Shown here: one piece after another, positions 23,266-32,959 of the stretch | Layout of the letters: each line of letters opens with the position of its first letter | Position numbering within the stretch: the stretch's first letter is position 1 | Assembly: GCA_963930655.1 (NCBI GenBank) | Contig: OZ005606.1 | Span: 11,117,501 to 11,181,500 of the forward strand | Direction of reading: 5' to 3' | Length of the DNA stretch: 64,000 nt | Origin: Myrica gale | Taxonomy: Eukaryota > Streptophyta > Magnoliopsida > Fagales > Myricaceae | Notes under the pieces: model-generated | Told to the model about the DNA's origin: nothing | Database searches by the model: none | The model's input: the letters and a program-made list of their open reading frames with translations, nothing else | Translations under genes and position numbers: made by a program

Positions 23266-24480
23266 GACCTATGATGGATGAAATCATCATAGAGTACTTG
23301 ATTCGAATATGGAGAAAAAATAAAAACATAAAATTTTGATATAACCAGCTCTGGGAAGTTACAAAAAGCACGCCCTTGTCTTAATTACTAGCATAATGTA
23401 GATCATTGACCCGGTTGTGTTTGTCTTGGTTCTTTTGGGCCTTTCGCCCCGTTTGCTGTGGACTTTTGGTCCTTTCTCTGTGATGTATTGGGCTATATGC
23501 CCCTGGGATCTTTGTCTCCAGTGTAGTTCTGTTTCTTGTTGGATGAAATTCTTGTTTGCTTAAAAAAAAAAAATCCAGCCACCCTTCTATCCTCTGCACC
23601 GAGTCCACCTCCTATGTCCCAACATTTGACAGTTCAGTGGCTCAAAACGTGTCTTTGAGAGTGTTTGGCCAAAGATAGAACCAGACCAGTCAGCCATAGC
23701 TAACATGTGGGTGGGTTTGTGTGGTAAAATTTTTGGTATTGGGTTTAGTGAAAAAGTGAAGAGAGAGGTAATATTTTATAGTTTTTGTAATTTTTTATAT
23801 TTTTTGAAGGAAGAGAGAGAGATTATATTAGAGTATTTTATTAGGAGAGAGATAAAATTTTGGGTAAAATTTTTGTGACAAACGCAGCCTAATTGGTTTC
23901 AAAAATTTCAGTTTGGTAAATTTGTTTGGACTATGGAACAGATTCTTATTAATTGAAATACTCAGTTTAATTGTTTTTTTCTGTTTCAGGATTAGCTCAG
24001 AATGGTATATATGAATTGAACTAGTTCTGTGCAGCTGGGCTAAGTCCACCTTTTCTTATCCTCGTACACAGTATGCAGAAGTAGTTAATCTTGTATGGAC
24101 TAATTCAGATAACATGATCCTTTATTTCAAACGACCAATTATTATTCATTGATCCGCATACACACAAGAGAGGGTAGCTCTTCCCCTGCCCATAAACTCC
24201 CCAAGATGTCGAATCAATGAAATTCAACCTCCAGAGGAATGGGGTTTGACCTCAGGTGTCTATCGAGATGTTGAAGAGAGTTTATTGACTGAGTTCTTTC
24301 GATTGACACCTTCACATGCATGATGCATCGGTACTTTACAGACTCTTGAGCATCACGTTTGATACATTAATTAAAAACTGAATCAAAAGCATTATAAAGG
24401 TCCATCAGAACACAAACCGGAAGCCAGAAATCACTCGTGCAATCAAGGCAACGAGAAAGGCAATCCCCAGACATCACATT
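23266..24480. other. intergenic with a retroposon 3' end and a MITE
   Basis: A pyrimidine/GT-rich segment from about 23395 ends in a 12-base A run (23562-23573) and looks like the 3' end of a LINE-type or other poly(A) retroposon. A segment from about 23706 to 23890 has ends GGGTTTGTGTGGTAAAATTT and AAAATTTTTGTGACAAACGC, consistent with a MITE. No gene was recognised. Confidence 0.4.
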
Positions 24481-26388
24481 TGCATTCCATTAGAGCCAAT
24501 TAATCTGGTCAGTCCATACGTAATGGCCATTGCCATCCATCCTCCAATCAGCACCCTGAGACAAGACTTCAGCTTGGGAGTCCTCCCCTGTAATACCCCG
24601 TCCCGAAAAAAGTGTAAGTGATTAATTCGAATTTTAAATGAAGAGATAGTGCTTAATCTTGTGTTTTATTTTTGGATAGAGGTTGAATTGTATTTTTGAA
24701 TTTAAAAGTGTTGATATAAAGATGTGATCTATATTTGAATTTAAAAGGTTTGAATAAAGATTTAATCTTGAGTTTGAATTTAAAGTTTAAGATATGAATA
24801 AAGATTATTCTTATATTTGAACTTGAAATATATGGATAAAGATCTTATGTTTAAATTTAAAGGTGATGGATATAGGTATGTTTGAATTTTAAAATTGCAG
24901 AGATTGAGCTTAATAAATAGTTACAGAGAATGTTTATTAGAGACCAAAATTTGGATTGAGGTGGTGTTACTAGTTTCTGAGAGATTGTTCGTCAATTATT
25001 AGAGAAACTTTAAAGATTGGTTAAGTTTTTTAGGTAAGTGATTTTTCAATGAGATTTTAAACGTGCACCGTATTTTATATGGTTTTGATGTATTATTGGG
25101 GGAACTGAACAAGTTTTGGGTAAAAAGAGATTGTTGAGATTTTTGTGAAACTCAATTGAAAAATTTATAACTTGAGCAAACTGTGAAAATTGTTCTTGCA
25201 CTGGTGATATATCTCTATGGTCTTTGTGGCCAATTTATCCTTGTGGTCTGTGTGGCCAATTTGATACCCCTCGTGGTATTTAGAGGCCTTTGTGGCCTGA
25301 AGGTCTGTGTGACCATTGGTGATTTCCCTATATTGCGTGACCTTGGATATTTTTGTTACAAACTTGTATTTTAGATTCAGTATGGCTTACGATGTTTTAT
25401 TTTAGATTTCGATTATTGTGATAAAATTGTCTTTTCTCACAACCCCATTGACTTACTACTTACTGAGCTAGTCGTAGTTCACCCCTTATTCTCATATTTT
25501 TTCAGAGTTGGCAGAATTAGAGAAGTTCGAGAAGCTTCAGATAGATTTGTGTTTCGAAAGTGTGTTTTGCAAAAGTACTTTTGGAGATTAATGTTGGAGA
25601 ATTCGATATTGTATTATTTTGGGAGATCTTCATCGATATTGGAAATATCATATATGCTAATGTAAATTTTAGGGCTCGGATTGATATTTTTGGGCTTTTT
25701 TATGGTGTATGGATATTTTACTAAGGTTGTATAAAATTAGTTTTGAAATATTGAGGCCTAGATAAATGATTATCCAAGGTGAAAAGACCTTATTTTATAC
25801 GAAAATCTTTCTGTGTGGAGTTTGGGGCCTAAAGCGTTACATCCCCAACACTGCTCCTACTATTCCAAAAACAATCAGCGCCAAGCTAGCCACTATAACC
25901 AACACAACCAACCTGACTTTATGCTTCTTTATTAAGGCAGCAGCCAGTAATGGAAGTACTGCACCTACTGAAAGTGAAAGGGCGCGCTGATGCCAAGGCA
26001 GGGAGCTGCTCCCTCTCACCCTCTTCCTCAGTCTCTCCACTAGCTTTTATGGAGTTCTCTCTCTTTATTTGCGCCACCTCTATGTCTCTCTGTGTGTATA
26101 CAGAGACAAACTCCCCTATTGCCATACTGCAAGCCCCTGCAAATAACCCTGCGATACAAGCAAGGAGCATTGGCTTGATGTCTTCTTTAACAGATCCGAC
26201 ACCCATCATTAATGACGCCACAGAAACCAGCCCATCATTTGCTCCCAATACAGCAGCTCGAAGCCATTGCGCTCTTTGAAAGTAGTCAACATTGTCATCC
26301 TCAACCTTTGGGCATTGTTTTGGCTCCAAATGAATAGGAATTTCTACACTGCTGATTGAGAGTTGGTTCTGAGTTCCAGGAGCAGCCA
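24481..26388 (-). pseudogene. VIT-like pseudogene, copy 2, split by a solo LTR
   Basis: The start at 26388 opens MAAPGTQNQLSISSVE. The family block DYFQRAQWLRAAVLGANDGL follows, then SLMMGVGSVKEDIKPMLLAC and AGACSMAIGEFVSVYTQRDI. Near 25985 the frame shifts inside the ALASA region; the next helices (LSLSVGAVLPLLAAALIKKH, KVRLVVLVIVASLALIVFGI) lie in another frame. Coding stops at GAVLG, where a 1,253-bp solo LTR is inserted. It resumes beyond the LTR (24481-24588) with LKSCLRVLIGGWMAMAITYG and the C-terminal helix. Without the frameshift and LTR it would be a full-length family member. Which came first cannot be told. Confidence 0.88.
24589..25841. mobile_element. solo LTR inserted in VIT-like copy 2
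   Basis: The element begins TGTAATACCCCG and ends GCGTTACA, the usual TGTAA...TTACA termini of plant LTRs. A perfect 5-bp duplication TCCCC lies on both sides (24584-24588 and 25842-25846). The 1,253 bp hold no coding sequence, primer site or second LTR. It is therefore a solo LTR left by recombination, probably gypsy-type from the TAATACCCCG start. Confidence 0.88.
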
Positions 26389-27100
26389 TGAGGAAAAGGA
26401 AGACAATTAATTGGCAAATTCAGCTAAGGTGAATATATGTTGACTACTCGTGGAGAACACACCGCCTGCTGTGGGGGCATTTATAGAGTGGATCTCCAAC
26501 GGATGTAAAGCTGATATTCATGGAGTTAGTGCCAGAAAGGATAAGAAAGTGTAGAAGACGCATGCTGCTCTCAGAATAAACTCGTGCAAATATCCCATCG
26601 TGGCTAACATGGTGATTAAGACATTCGAAGCAAGACTGATATGAAGGTTTCTTATACGATTGGACACTGAACCACTAGTTATATGGGAGGAGTGTGCATT
26701 CCATACGAAAGCCACAGGTTCCAAACTGGCTATATGCTACATGCTACACATAAAGTTAAACTTACACAAAGTCAACAAAGATCATTGTAGAAACTAAAAG
26801 AACTGAAAATTGGGGTCCTCAAGTATTATCAATCGCGGCTTATCTCATAGTAATAGCCTCAACCCAGCAGGTAACTAGTTAATTACTATCAGATAAGAAT
26901 GCCATCAGAGAAGATGGTCTGGTGAGCAAGTCAACTCTTTTGGCTGCAACAAAGCAACAATGCCTTGAAACCAGCCCACTATAATTCCATGTGGTCAAAG
27001 CAACAATGCCTTGGGAGTTTATCATTGATGTGGTAACAAAAAGCTATCGACAAATGGACAGCAAACGGTTAGTCTTTCGATTTGTTAGTTCTAATTTATC
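26389..27100. promoter_or_regulatory. upstream region of VIT-like copy 2
   Basis: It holds no gene. About 300 bp upstream of the copy 2 start, 26686-26717 carries a segment with GGAGTGTGCATTCCATACGA that recurs almost unchanged at 33547-33580. This could be a duplicated promoter piece or a repeat. Confidence 0.3.
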
Positions 27101-27114
27101 CTACAGCACCCTGG

Positions 27115-27985
27115 CACAAGACCTCGCCACAGGAGTTCTACTAGTACTGCTCCGATCCCTCCAAATACCATCAATGACAAGCTAACAACTGCAGTCGCCA
27201 CCGCGAGCTGCATTTTGTACCCTCTTGTGAATGCTGAGGCCAGTAATTAATGGCACTACTGCACCCACTGAGAAGGCAAGGGCTGATGCTATAGCTAGCT
27301 GCCTGCATCGGATTTGGCAGTTGCTCCTTCTCCCGCACTTCCCCACCTTCTCCACCATCTCTCCTTTTCTCTTTCTTCATTTGCGCCTTCTGTTTGTCCA
27401 ACTGCGTGTATGCGGAAACAAATTCGCCTATTGCCACACTTCAAGCCCCAGCAACTAACCCTGGAAAACCAACAAGAAGTAGAGGCCGATTATTGTGTGA
27501 TTGAAGCTATTGTGTGAGTGTGTGAGTGGACGGGTGAGATTAGAAGTTGAGAAATCTAACGGCTGACAAAATGTCACGTCAATTAATGAAACCGGGTCGG
27601 TTGTGTGGGTTGGGTTCGTGGGTCGGATTCATTAATTGACGTGACATTTTGTCAGCCATTAGATTTCTCAACTTCTAATCTCATCCGTCCACTCATACAC
27701 TCACACAATAGCTTTACTCACACAATAACTTTTGCCACAAGAAGTATAGCTTTGAAAACTGTTTTCACAGCTCCGACACCCATCATTAATTATTCAACAG
27801 AAACCAGCCCATCGTTGATCCCCCCAACACAGCAGCTCGGACCCATTGAGCTCTCTGAGAGTAGTCAAACTCATCCTGTATTGATTCTTCTCAATAGCAT
27901 TCAGATAAATAGAAATATCTGCCTTTTTACTTGGAGGTCGATCAAGAGTGTGCAATTCCAGGACAGGCAGGAAGGAAAAGAGCAT
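27115..27985 (-). pseudogene. VIT-like pseudogene, copy 3, split by a MULE-type MITE
   Basis: Minus-strand remnants are in order. From about 27880 come FDYSQRAQWVRAAVLGG and DGLVSVE, a stop, then LMMGVGAVKTVFKAILLV. A 255-bp MITE follows (27482-27736). Beyond it come LLLVGFPGLVAGA, a stop, SVAIGEFVSAYTQLD, the hydrophilic loop to EQLPNPMQAAS, and then, frame-shifted, a helix reading MQLAVATAVVSLSLMVFGGI with GAVL. The C-terminal helix is not found. Several stops and shifts make it non-functional. Confidence 0.82.
27482..27736. mobile_element. Mutator-type foldback MITE in VIT-like copy 3
   Basis: Nearly the whole 255 bp is an inverted repeat. One arm reads GTGAGTGGACGGGTGAGATT and on through GACAAAATGTCACGTCAATT; the other is its complement. 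The loop is a short GGGTCGG-rich segment. ACAAGAAGTA occurs on both sides (27472-27481 and 27737-27746): a 9-bp duplication plus one chance match, or a 10-bp one. The flanking VIT-like coding sequence continues across the insertion, which confirms the borders. Confidence 0.8.
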
Positions 27986-28340
27986 GGTAACAATAAAGAA
28001 GAAGAGAATCAGGAGAAGTGAATTGCCTGCAAAGAACGTAGGCATTCATGGATGGTGTCTATGCAGTATGTATACTATACAATCAACAAGCCACTAAAGG
28101 CACGACACAGTCATTACCATCTACTTTCAGAGACGTCTCTCAATTCGATGGCCACACCTGAAACCTGTTCCAAGTCTACCAAAGAGTTTGGACACCTACT
28201 TAATCTGTCTTGAAAATCATTTTTTTAGGAGAAAACTGTTTAGTTGACTAAAGACAGAAAATGAAGTCTCATAACTTTGATGAACAAAAACATGGTTGGT
28301 AGAATACCAAAATTTTAAGAGGATAGTATGCTGCATAAGC
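27986..28340. other. intergenic between VIT-like copy 3 and the L7 copy
   Basis: No gene is seen. On the minus strand a 7-base A run near 28224, about 110 bp past the L7 stop, could be what remains of a retrocopy poly(A) tail. Confidence 0.3.
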
Positions 28341-29954
28341 CTATTTCATTCTCCGGATAAGTTCGTTGATGTAGTCTTCATGGTTTCTAGCATCACCGCC
28401 TTCAACATAATGGTTTCTCTTCTTCTTCTTCAAACCACCCAAGGGAGCCTTGAGCTTGAATGGCCATAAGAAATTGTTTGCCTCCTTGAAATGGGGTCCG
28501 ACCGTCAGAATCTCATGGATAAGATCTTCCGTGAAAATAATTCTATGCTTACCCAAAGCCTGTTCAATGATAGAATTGTCAGTCAAAGCAGTTCTCTGCT
28601 TGTTAAGTTTCCCGTACCCCCTTTTGTAAATCAACTCTTTGACACTCTTCAAATTTGGATACCCATAGGTCACGGGGTTTAGTTATTATGCGAGTGATTA
28701 CTGTGTGTGTTGCTAAGGAAAAAAAAAGATTACTGTGTGAGTGTGTGTGAGTGGATGACTTGGATTAAAAAAGAGAAATCCGATGGCTGAAATATTGCCA
28801 CCTCATTTATTGAACTCACCCATAAACCCGACCCATATTATGTGAACCCACCCGTTTTTAAACCTGCAAAACCGTTTCAAATTTCTTCCTCTCTCCAAAA
28901 TCAACGTGCTCTCTCTCTCTCTCTATATATATATCGCACAGCTCTCTCTCTCTCTACCCCCACAGCTCTCTCTCTCTCTCTATCGCACCTCTCTCTCATC
29001 GCGCCTCTGTCTCTCGCACAGGTATTATATATTTTTTTAATTCACTTTTGGTTTGAATTTCATTCAGAACGTCAAGTGCCAGGGTTGATTTAACGTGTAT
29101 GTTCCATTGTTAATTCTTGTTGCTTCGGTGATTTTATTTGTTAATTTCCTATTTATGTAAAATGGATAATTGGTTGTATACTAATTTTTAATGAAAGCAA
29201 AAATTGAGGAAATTAATGGAGTATAAATGCACGCAGAACTGTGGTTGATCTTTCAAGGAGAAGGGGGATTAGTTCATTGTTGAGTGTTGGCTAATAGAGT
29301 TTCCTTGAGGTGAGCATGGTTTTTTTAATCATGTTTTGGTTTTGTCAAGATATATGTAATTCGCTAGGAAGAAGTTTTGGACATCTGTTGCTACATTACT
29401 AGTTGCTATCTTTCAATCTCGTTGTGCAATGGAATGGTGTTTTATTTGACATTCTTGATTATATCTCTACTTGTCTCATCTAATTCTTGCCCTGTCTAAT
29501 TTGGCTTTAAAAGTGATTTGCGATGTTAGTAACACCCTCAAAATGTGTGATCTGTATGCCTTGCTTTAAAAGAATTGTCTCATTTTCTTTTACTTTTCAC
29601 ACCTTTTCTTATCTTTTTGTTAGATGTAAATTAGGCATTTTCACGTTTTGAATTATTAAAAGCAATTATTCATGCCAATTTACATCCTGTAGGGCTGCAT
29701 TGTGCTCTGCTTGGTGGTACATCTGAAACATTATTGGAACTCCAACTATATCTGGTGTTCACAGAAACAGTTCGTGGCTTTCTTCTGGTTTTTACATTCT
29801 TAGGTTTTTGTTGCATGGCTATATGCAAGTAAACACGGTTTCAAAATTTTGTTCATGTAAACTCGTTTTATTTTTCCCTTTATGTTTGGGGTTAGGCGCT
29901 GCTTCTCTGACTATTTCCAATTTCTAAATAAACTGATTTGCACGGCTTGTCTAG

Positions 29955-30205
29955 GTGTCCCAGAGGAGGTAATCAAGCGAGCAGCATTTGTCTTGAATGC
30001 TATTGGAAATACTGACCATGTTGAGCGCTTGTGCAATGAGAATATCTCAGCTCAAGATCAGTAATACAAGGTGTTATTTAAGAAATAGATCTTAGATGTG
30101 CATGGCATTTCCTGGACTTTTCTTATATTTTGTACTCATTTGGTTCCCTTCCTTTGGATATGAATGCAGGAGGCAGTGGACAAGTTTTTGGCAGGGCAGG
30201 ACCCA
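29955..30205 (+). pseudogene. captured fragment of a probable MSH5 (MutS homologue) 3' region
   Basis: An exon-like block at 29955-30070 sits between an AG acceptor and a GT donor and encodes GVPEEVIKRAAFVLNAIGNT plus ERLCNENISAQDQ. An in-frame TAA (30062-30064) follows, then YK. After an 89-99 bp intron, a second block from 30170 begins EAVDKFLA and soon ends. The pattern fits the C-terminal part of plant MSH5, a meiotic MutS protein of crossover formation; I recognise it from family features, not a search. The TAA stands where a Gln codon (CAA) would restore the frame. The identity is moderately supported; that this is a captured, non-functional fragment is clear. Confidence 0.6.
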
Positions 30206-31003
30206 CATCATTAAGCTTGTGGGTTCCAAGACTGCACACTCTGCAGTCTGAAAAATGGAACATCAATTGTTTGGAACATATTCATTTTACAGGGATAAAG
30301 CTCTTTTGCACTTTTTGATCAGATTCGTACTAAAAGGTGGTAAGTGAAGTGTGGGGAATCTTAATCTTGCTTCTTGATGATTAAAATGGCTCTCTCTCTT
30401 CGGGACTTCCATTTGCTTTAAGTTTCCTGAAACTGAAACAAATATTGGGTGATATAATTGTAAGATAGTTTATTTTTTCTCTACTATGTGCAGGGATAAG
30501 CTATATGTTCAAACTACAAGGATACAAAGATTTCAGAGGATTTAGGGCAACATGACTAAAATTAAGTGAGGGGCATAGAAGGCCAGAGAATTGAATTTTT
30601 AAATAAGCAATGAACTTGCTAAAGATGTAATGACTGACGTGTAGACATGTAATGTGGTTTTGTATTTGTATTTGATTTTGGTTTTGGGAACATTGTAAAG
30701 ATGTAATGACACTAACGTCAGTTATGCAGATGTGGTGTTTTTTGGTTTTTATCCATTGGCATTTTATGAGATCACGCTCTTCTCCTTTCCAAACAGGTTA
30801 CATAACAACGTTATTGTCGTGCAACAATAACCAAACAAAATTTAAAATTTCATTTTGCTAGAATAACAAAAGAAATTGTACAAAGGACATATATCAAGAT
30901 ATTGAAACTCATGTACAACCACAAGCAAAATTATATCTAAATTGTCTTGGTTTATGTCAGATAATACAGTTCCTGCAACAAACTTTAGCTCAAGTAAGGA
31001 TCT

Positions 31004-31096
31004 CTAAAACTCGCCAAGGCTATTAAATCGTTTACTTGGCAATTCTTCCTCTTTGTCATCCTCCTCCTCTTCCTGTTCCTCGTCCTCATTGGATGC
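31004..31096 (-). pseudogene. captured acidic C-terminal exon of an unidentified gene
   Basis: After an AG acceptor (TTGTAG, minus strand) comes an open block encoding ASNEDEEQEEEEDDKEEELP, then SKRFNSLGEF and a TAG stop. A possible preceding exon lies at about 31145-31192, but its phase does not join cleanly. An acidic tail alone does not identify the gene. The block lies inside the Pack-MULE on the opposite strand from the MSH5-like piece, so at least two acquisitions are implied. Confidence 0.45.
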
Positions 31097-31515
31097 CTAC
31101 AATATAAATTTCAATTTCAACTCTAAGCATCAAATTAGAAAACATACCTCCAATTCATCAAGTAATCATCTGAGCCATATTGTCCCCTTCCAATCTAAAT
31201 ACAAAGCAAAGAAGAAAAGTCAAGACATCAACCTCAAATTCTATAGAGTAATCATCTTCTATCTGATTGAATATTAATGCTTAAATTCCATTAATCCCAA
31301 ACTCCATCATTATTACAACAGGAGAGAAAATGTAGTTAAACTTAAAGTTGTGCGATAGATAGAGGGAGAGCTGTGCATTTATACTCCATTAAATTCCTCA
31401 CTTTTTACTTTCATTAAAAATCAGTATACAGCTAATTTGTCCATTTTACATAAACAGAAAACAAATAAAATTACCGAAGCAAATGAAATTCAAACCAAAA
31501 GTGAATTAAAAAATA

Positions 31516-32225
31516 GGGTTAAATGCATGTCATGCCCCTGTGGTATGCGGTAATAGCAAATATGCCCCTGAGATAAACAAAGTCTTTTTCATACCCCTGA
31601 GGTAAACATTCAGGAGCAAATATGTCCTTCCGTTATGTGCCATTTGAAACATTAACGGTAAATGTTGACGTGTCAAAATTAGACACGTCAGCACCAATCA
31701 TAAATCGACACGTGGCATTTTCGAAAAAAAAAAGGGAGAACCCCTTCGAGCGGCACTGGGCTCCTTTCGCCGTCGCGACTCCCCTACTCAGGGGTGGCCG
31801 GCAAGGTGTCACCCCGGCGACGGGGGAGCCCAGATCTAGGCTCCCCCGCGTCGCGCGAGGCGCCGTGCGCTGCGAGGGGTGGTCGCAAGCCACCCGCGCG
31901 GCTCCCCTGCTCAGGGGTGGCTCACGGCCGCCTCACGCTCCCCCATCGCCGAGGTGGCACCCTGTCGGCCACCCCTGAGCAGGGGAGCCGCTCGAAGGGG
32001 TTCTCCCCTTTTTTTTTCGAAAATGTCACGTGATGATTTAAAATTGGTGATAACGTGTCTAATTTTGACACGTCAGCATTTATCGTTAGTGTTTCAAACG
32101 ACACATAACTGGAGGACATATTTGCTCCTGAATGTTTACCTCAGGGGTATGAAAAAGACTTTGTTTACCTCAGGGGCATATTTGCTATTACCGCATACCA
32201 CAGGGGCATGTCATGCATTTAACCC
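31516..32225. mobile_element. foldback Mutator-type element inside the Pack-MULE's right arm
   Basis: The ends GGGTTAAATGCATGTCATGC and its complement extend into inverted repeats of about 235 bp (CCCCTGAGGTAAAC and neighbours). A perfect 9-bp duplication TAAAAAATA lies at 31507-31515 and 32226-32234. The centre (31740-32010) is very GC-rich for this region, with a further inverted pair around CCCTTCGAGCGGC / GCCGCTCGAAGGG. No transposase. The insertion splits a sequence whose intact partner is in the left arm (29023-29236), so it landed after the Pack-MULE formed. Confidence 0.85.
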
Positions 32226-32959
32226 TAAAAAATATATATAATACCTGTGTGAGAGACAGAGGTACGATAGAGAGAGGTGCGATAGAGAGAGATGTGGGGT
32301 AGAGAGAGGGAGAGAGCTGTGCGATAGAGAGAGAGAGCACGTCGATTTTGGAGAGAAGAAGAAATTTGAAACGGTTTTGCAGGTTTAAAAACAGGTGGGT
32401 TCACATAATATGGGTCGGGTTTATGGGTGAGTTTCATTAAATGAGGTGACAATATTTCAGGCATCGGATTTCTCTTTTTTAATCCAAGCCATCCACTCAC
32501 ACACACTCACACAGTAATCACTCGCATAATAACTAAACCCTAGGTCACGTAAGGCTCAACTCTGTGCAGCATATTCATTGTCGCTTTGTTTACTTTCAGA
32601 AAGACACCATTGAAGATCTGTCTCAAGCGAAGAAGCTGCAAGATCTTCCTGGACTTGGGGTCCATAGCATTGATACCACGGATCCTGATAATGAACAACA
32701 GCTTAGCTTCCGGATTAACGTAAAATCCTCCCTTGAGTTTTGCCTCACGCTTCAATTGGATCAGCTCTTTTTGCTGTTCATCATACTCCTTTGCATAAAG
32801 TTTGGCTCTGCTAAAAATCAGCTTGCGGCTTTCAGCCCTTTTTTTCTTGGCAGCATCGAACTCCTGCTTCTTCGCCAGAGCCCATTCCTCATTCCTTTTC
32901 TGCTTCTTCAATACCGATTCTGGAACCACTGGTCCTCCCTTGACTTCCTCTTCACCCAT

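Larger units (their letters stand above)
28675..32540. mobile_element. Pack-MULE with captured gene fragments, inserted in the L7 copy
   Basis: The terminal inverted repeats start GGGTTTAGTTATTATGCGAG. A perfect 9-bp duplication TAGGTCACG lies at 28666-28674 and 32541-32549, within L7 coding sequence, so the borders are exact. The left arm runs to about 29236. The right arm runs from about 31370 to 32540 and is itself interrupted by a 710-bp foldback element. The arms carry CT microsatellites and a CCCATAAACCCGACCC stretch. The roughly 2.1-kb interior has no transposase but has spliced host-gene pieces: probable MSH5 exons (plus strand) and an acidic terminal exon (minus strand). Confidence 0.87.
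28341..32959 (-). pseudogene. RPL7: 60S ribosomal protein L7 (uL30) retrocopy, split by a Pack-MULE
   Basis: The 5' part (32541-32959) runs from [20 protein letters not shown] through [20 protein letters not shown] to [12 protein letters not shown]. The 3' part (28341-28674) continues [20 protein letters not shown] to the C-terminal NELIRRMK and a stop. Removing the 3,866-bp element and one copy of its 9-bp duplication leaves one open frame of 744 nt (247 residues), the normal length for plant L7. There is no intron, whereas plant L7 genes as I know them have several, so a processed copy is inferred. L7 binds rRNA in the large subunit. The frame was intact when the element landed, so the copy was young or functional then. 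Confidence 0.85.

Noticed and set aside
28900-29020. CT/AT microsatellite as a regulatory GAGA-type element
   Set aside because: It belongs to the Pack-MULE's left arm and is mirrored in the right arm, so it is element sequence.
31622-32241. Arg/Pro-rich open frames of about 120 codons on both strands
   Set aside because: They arise from the GC-rich palindromic core of the foldback element, where stop codons are rare by composition.
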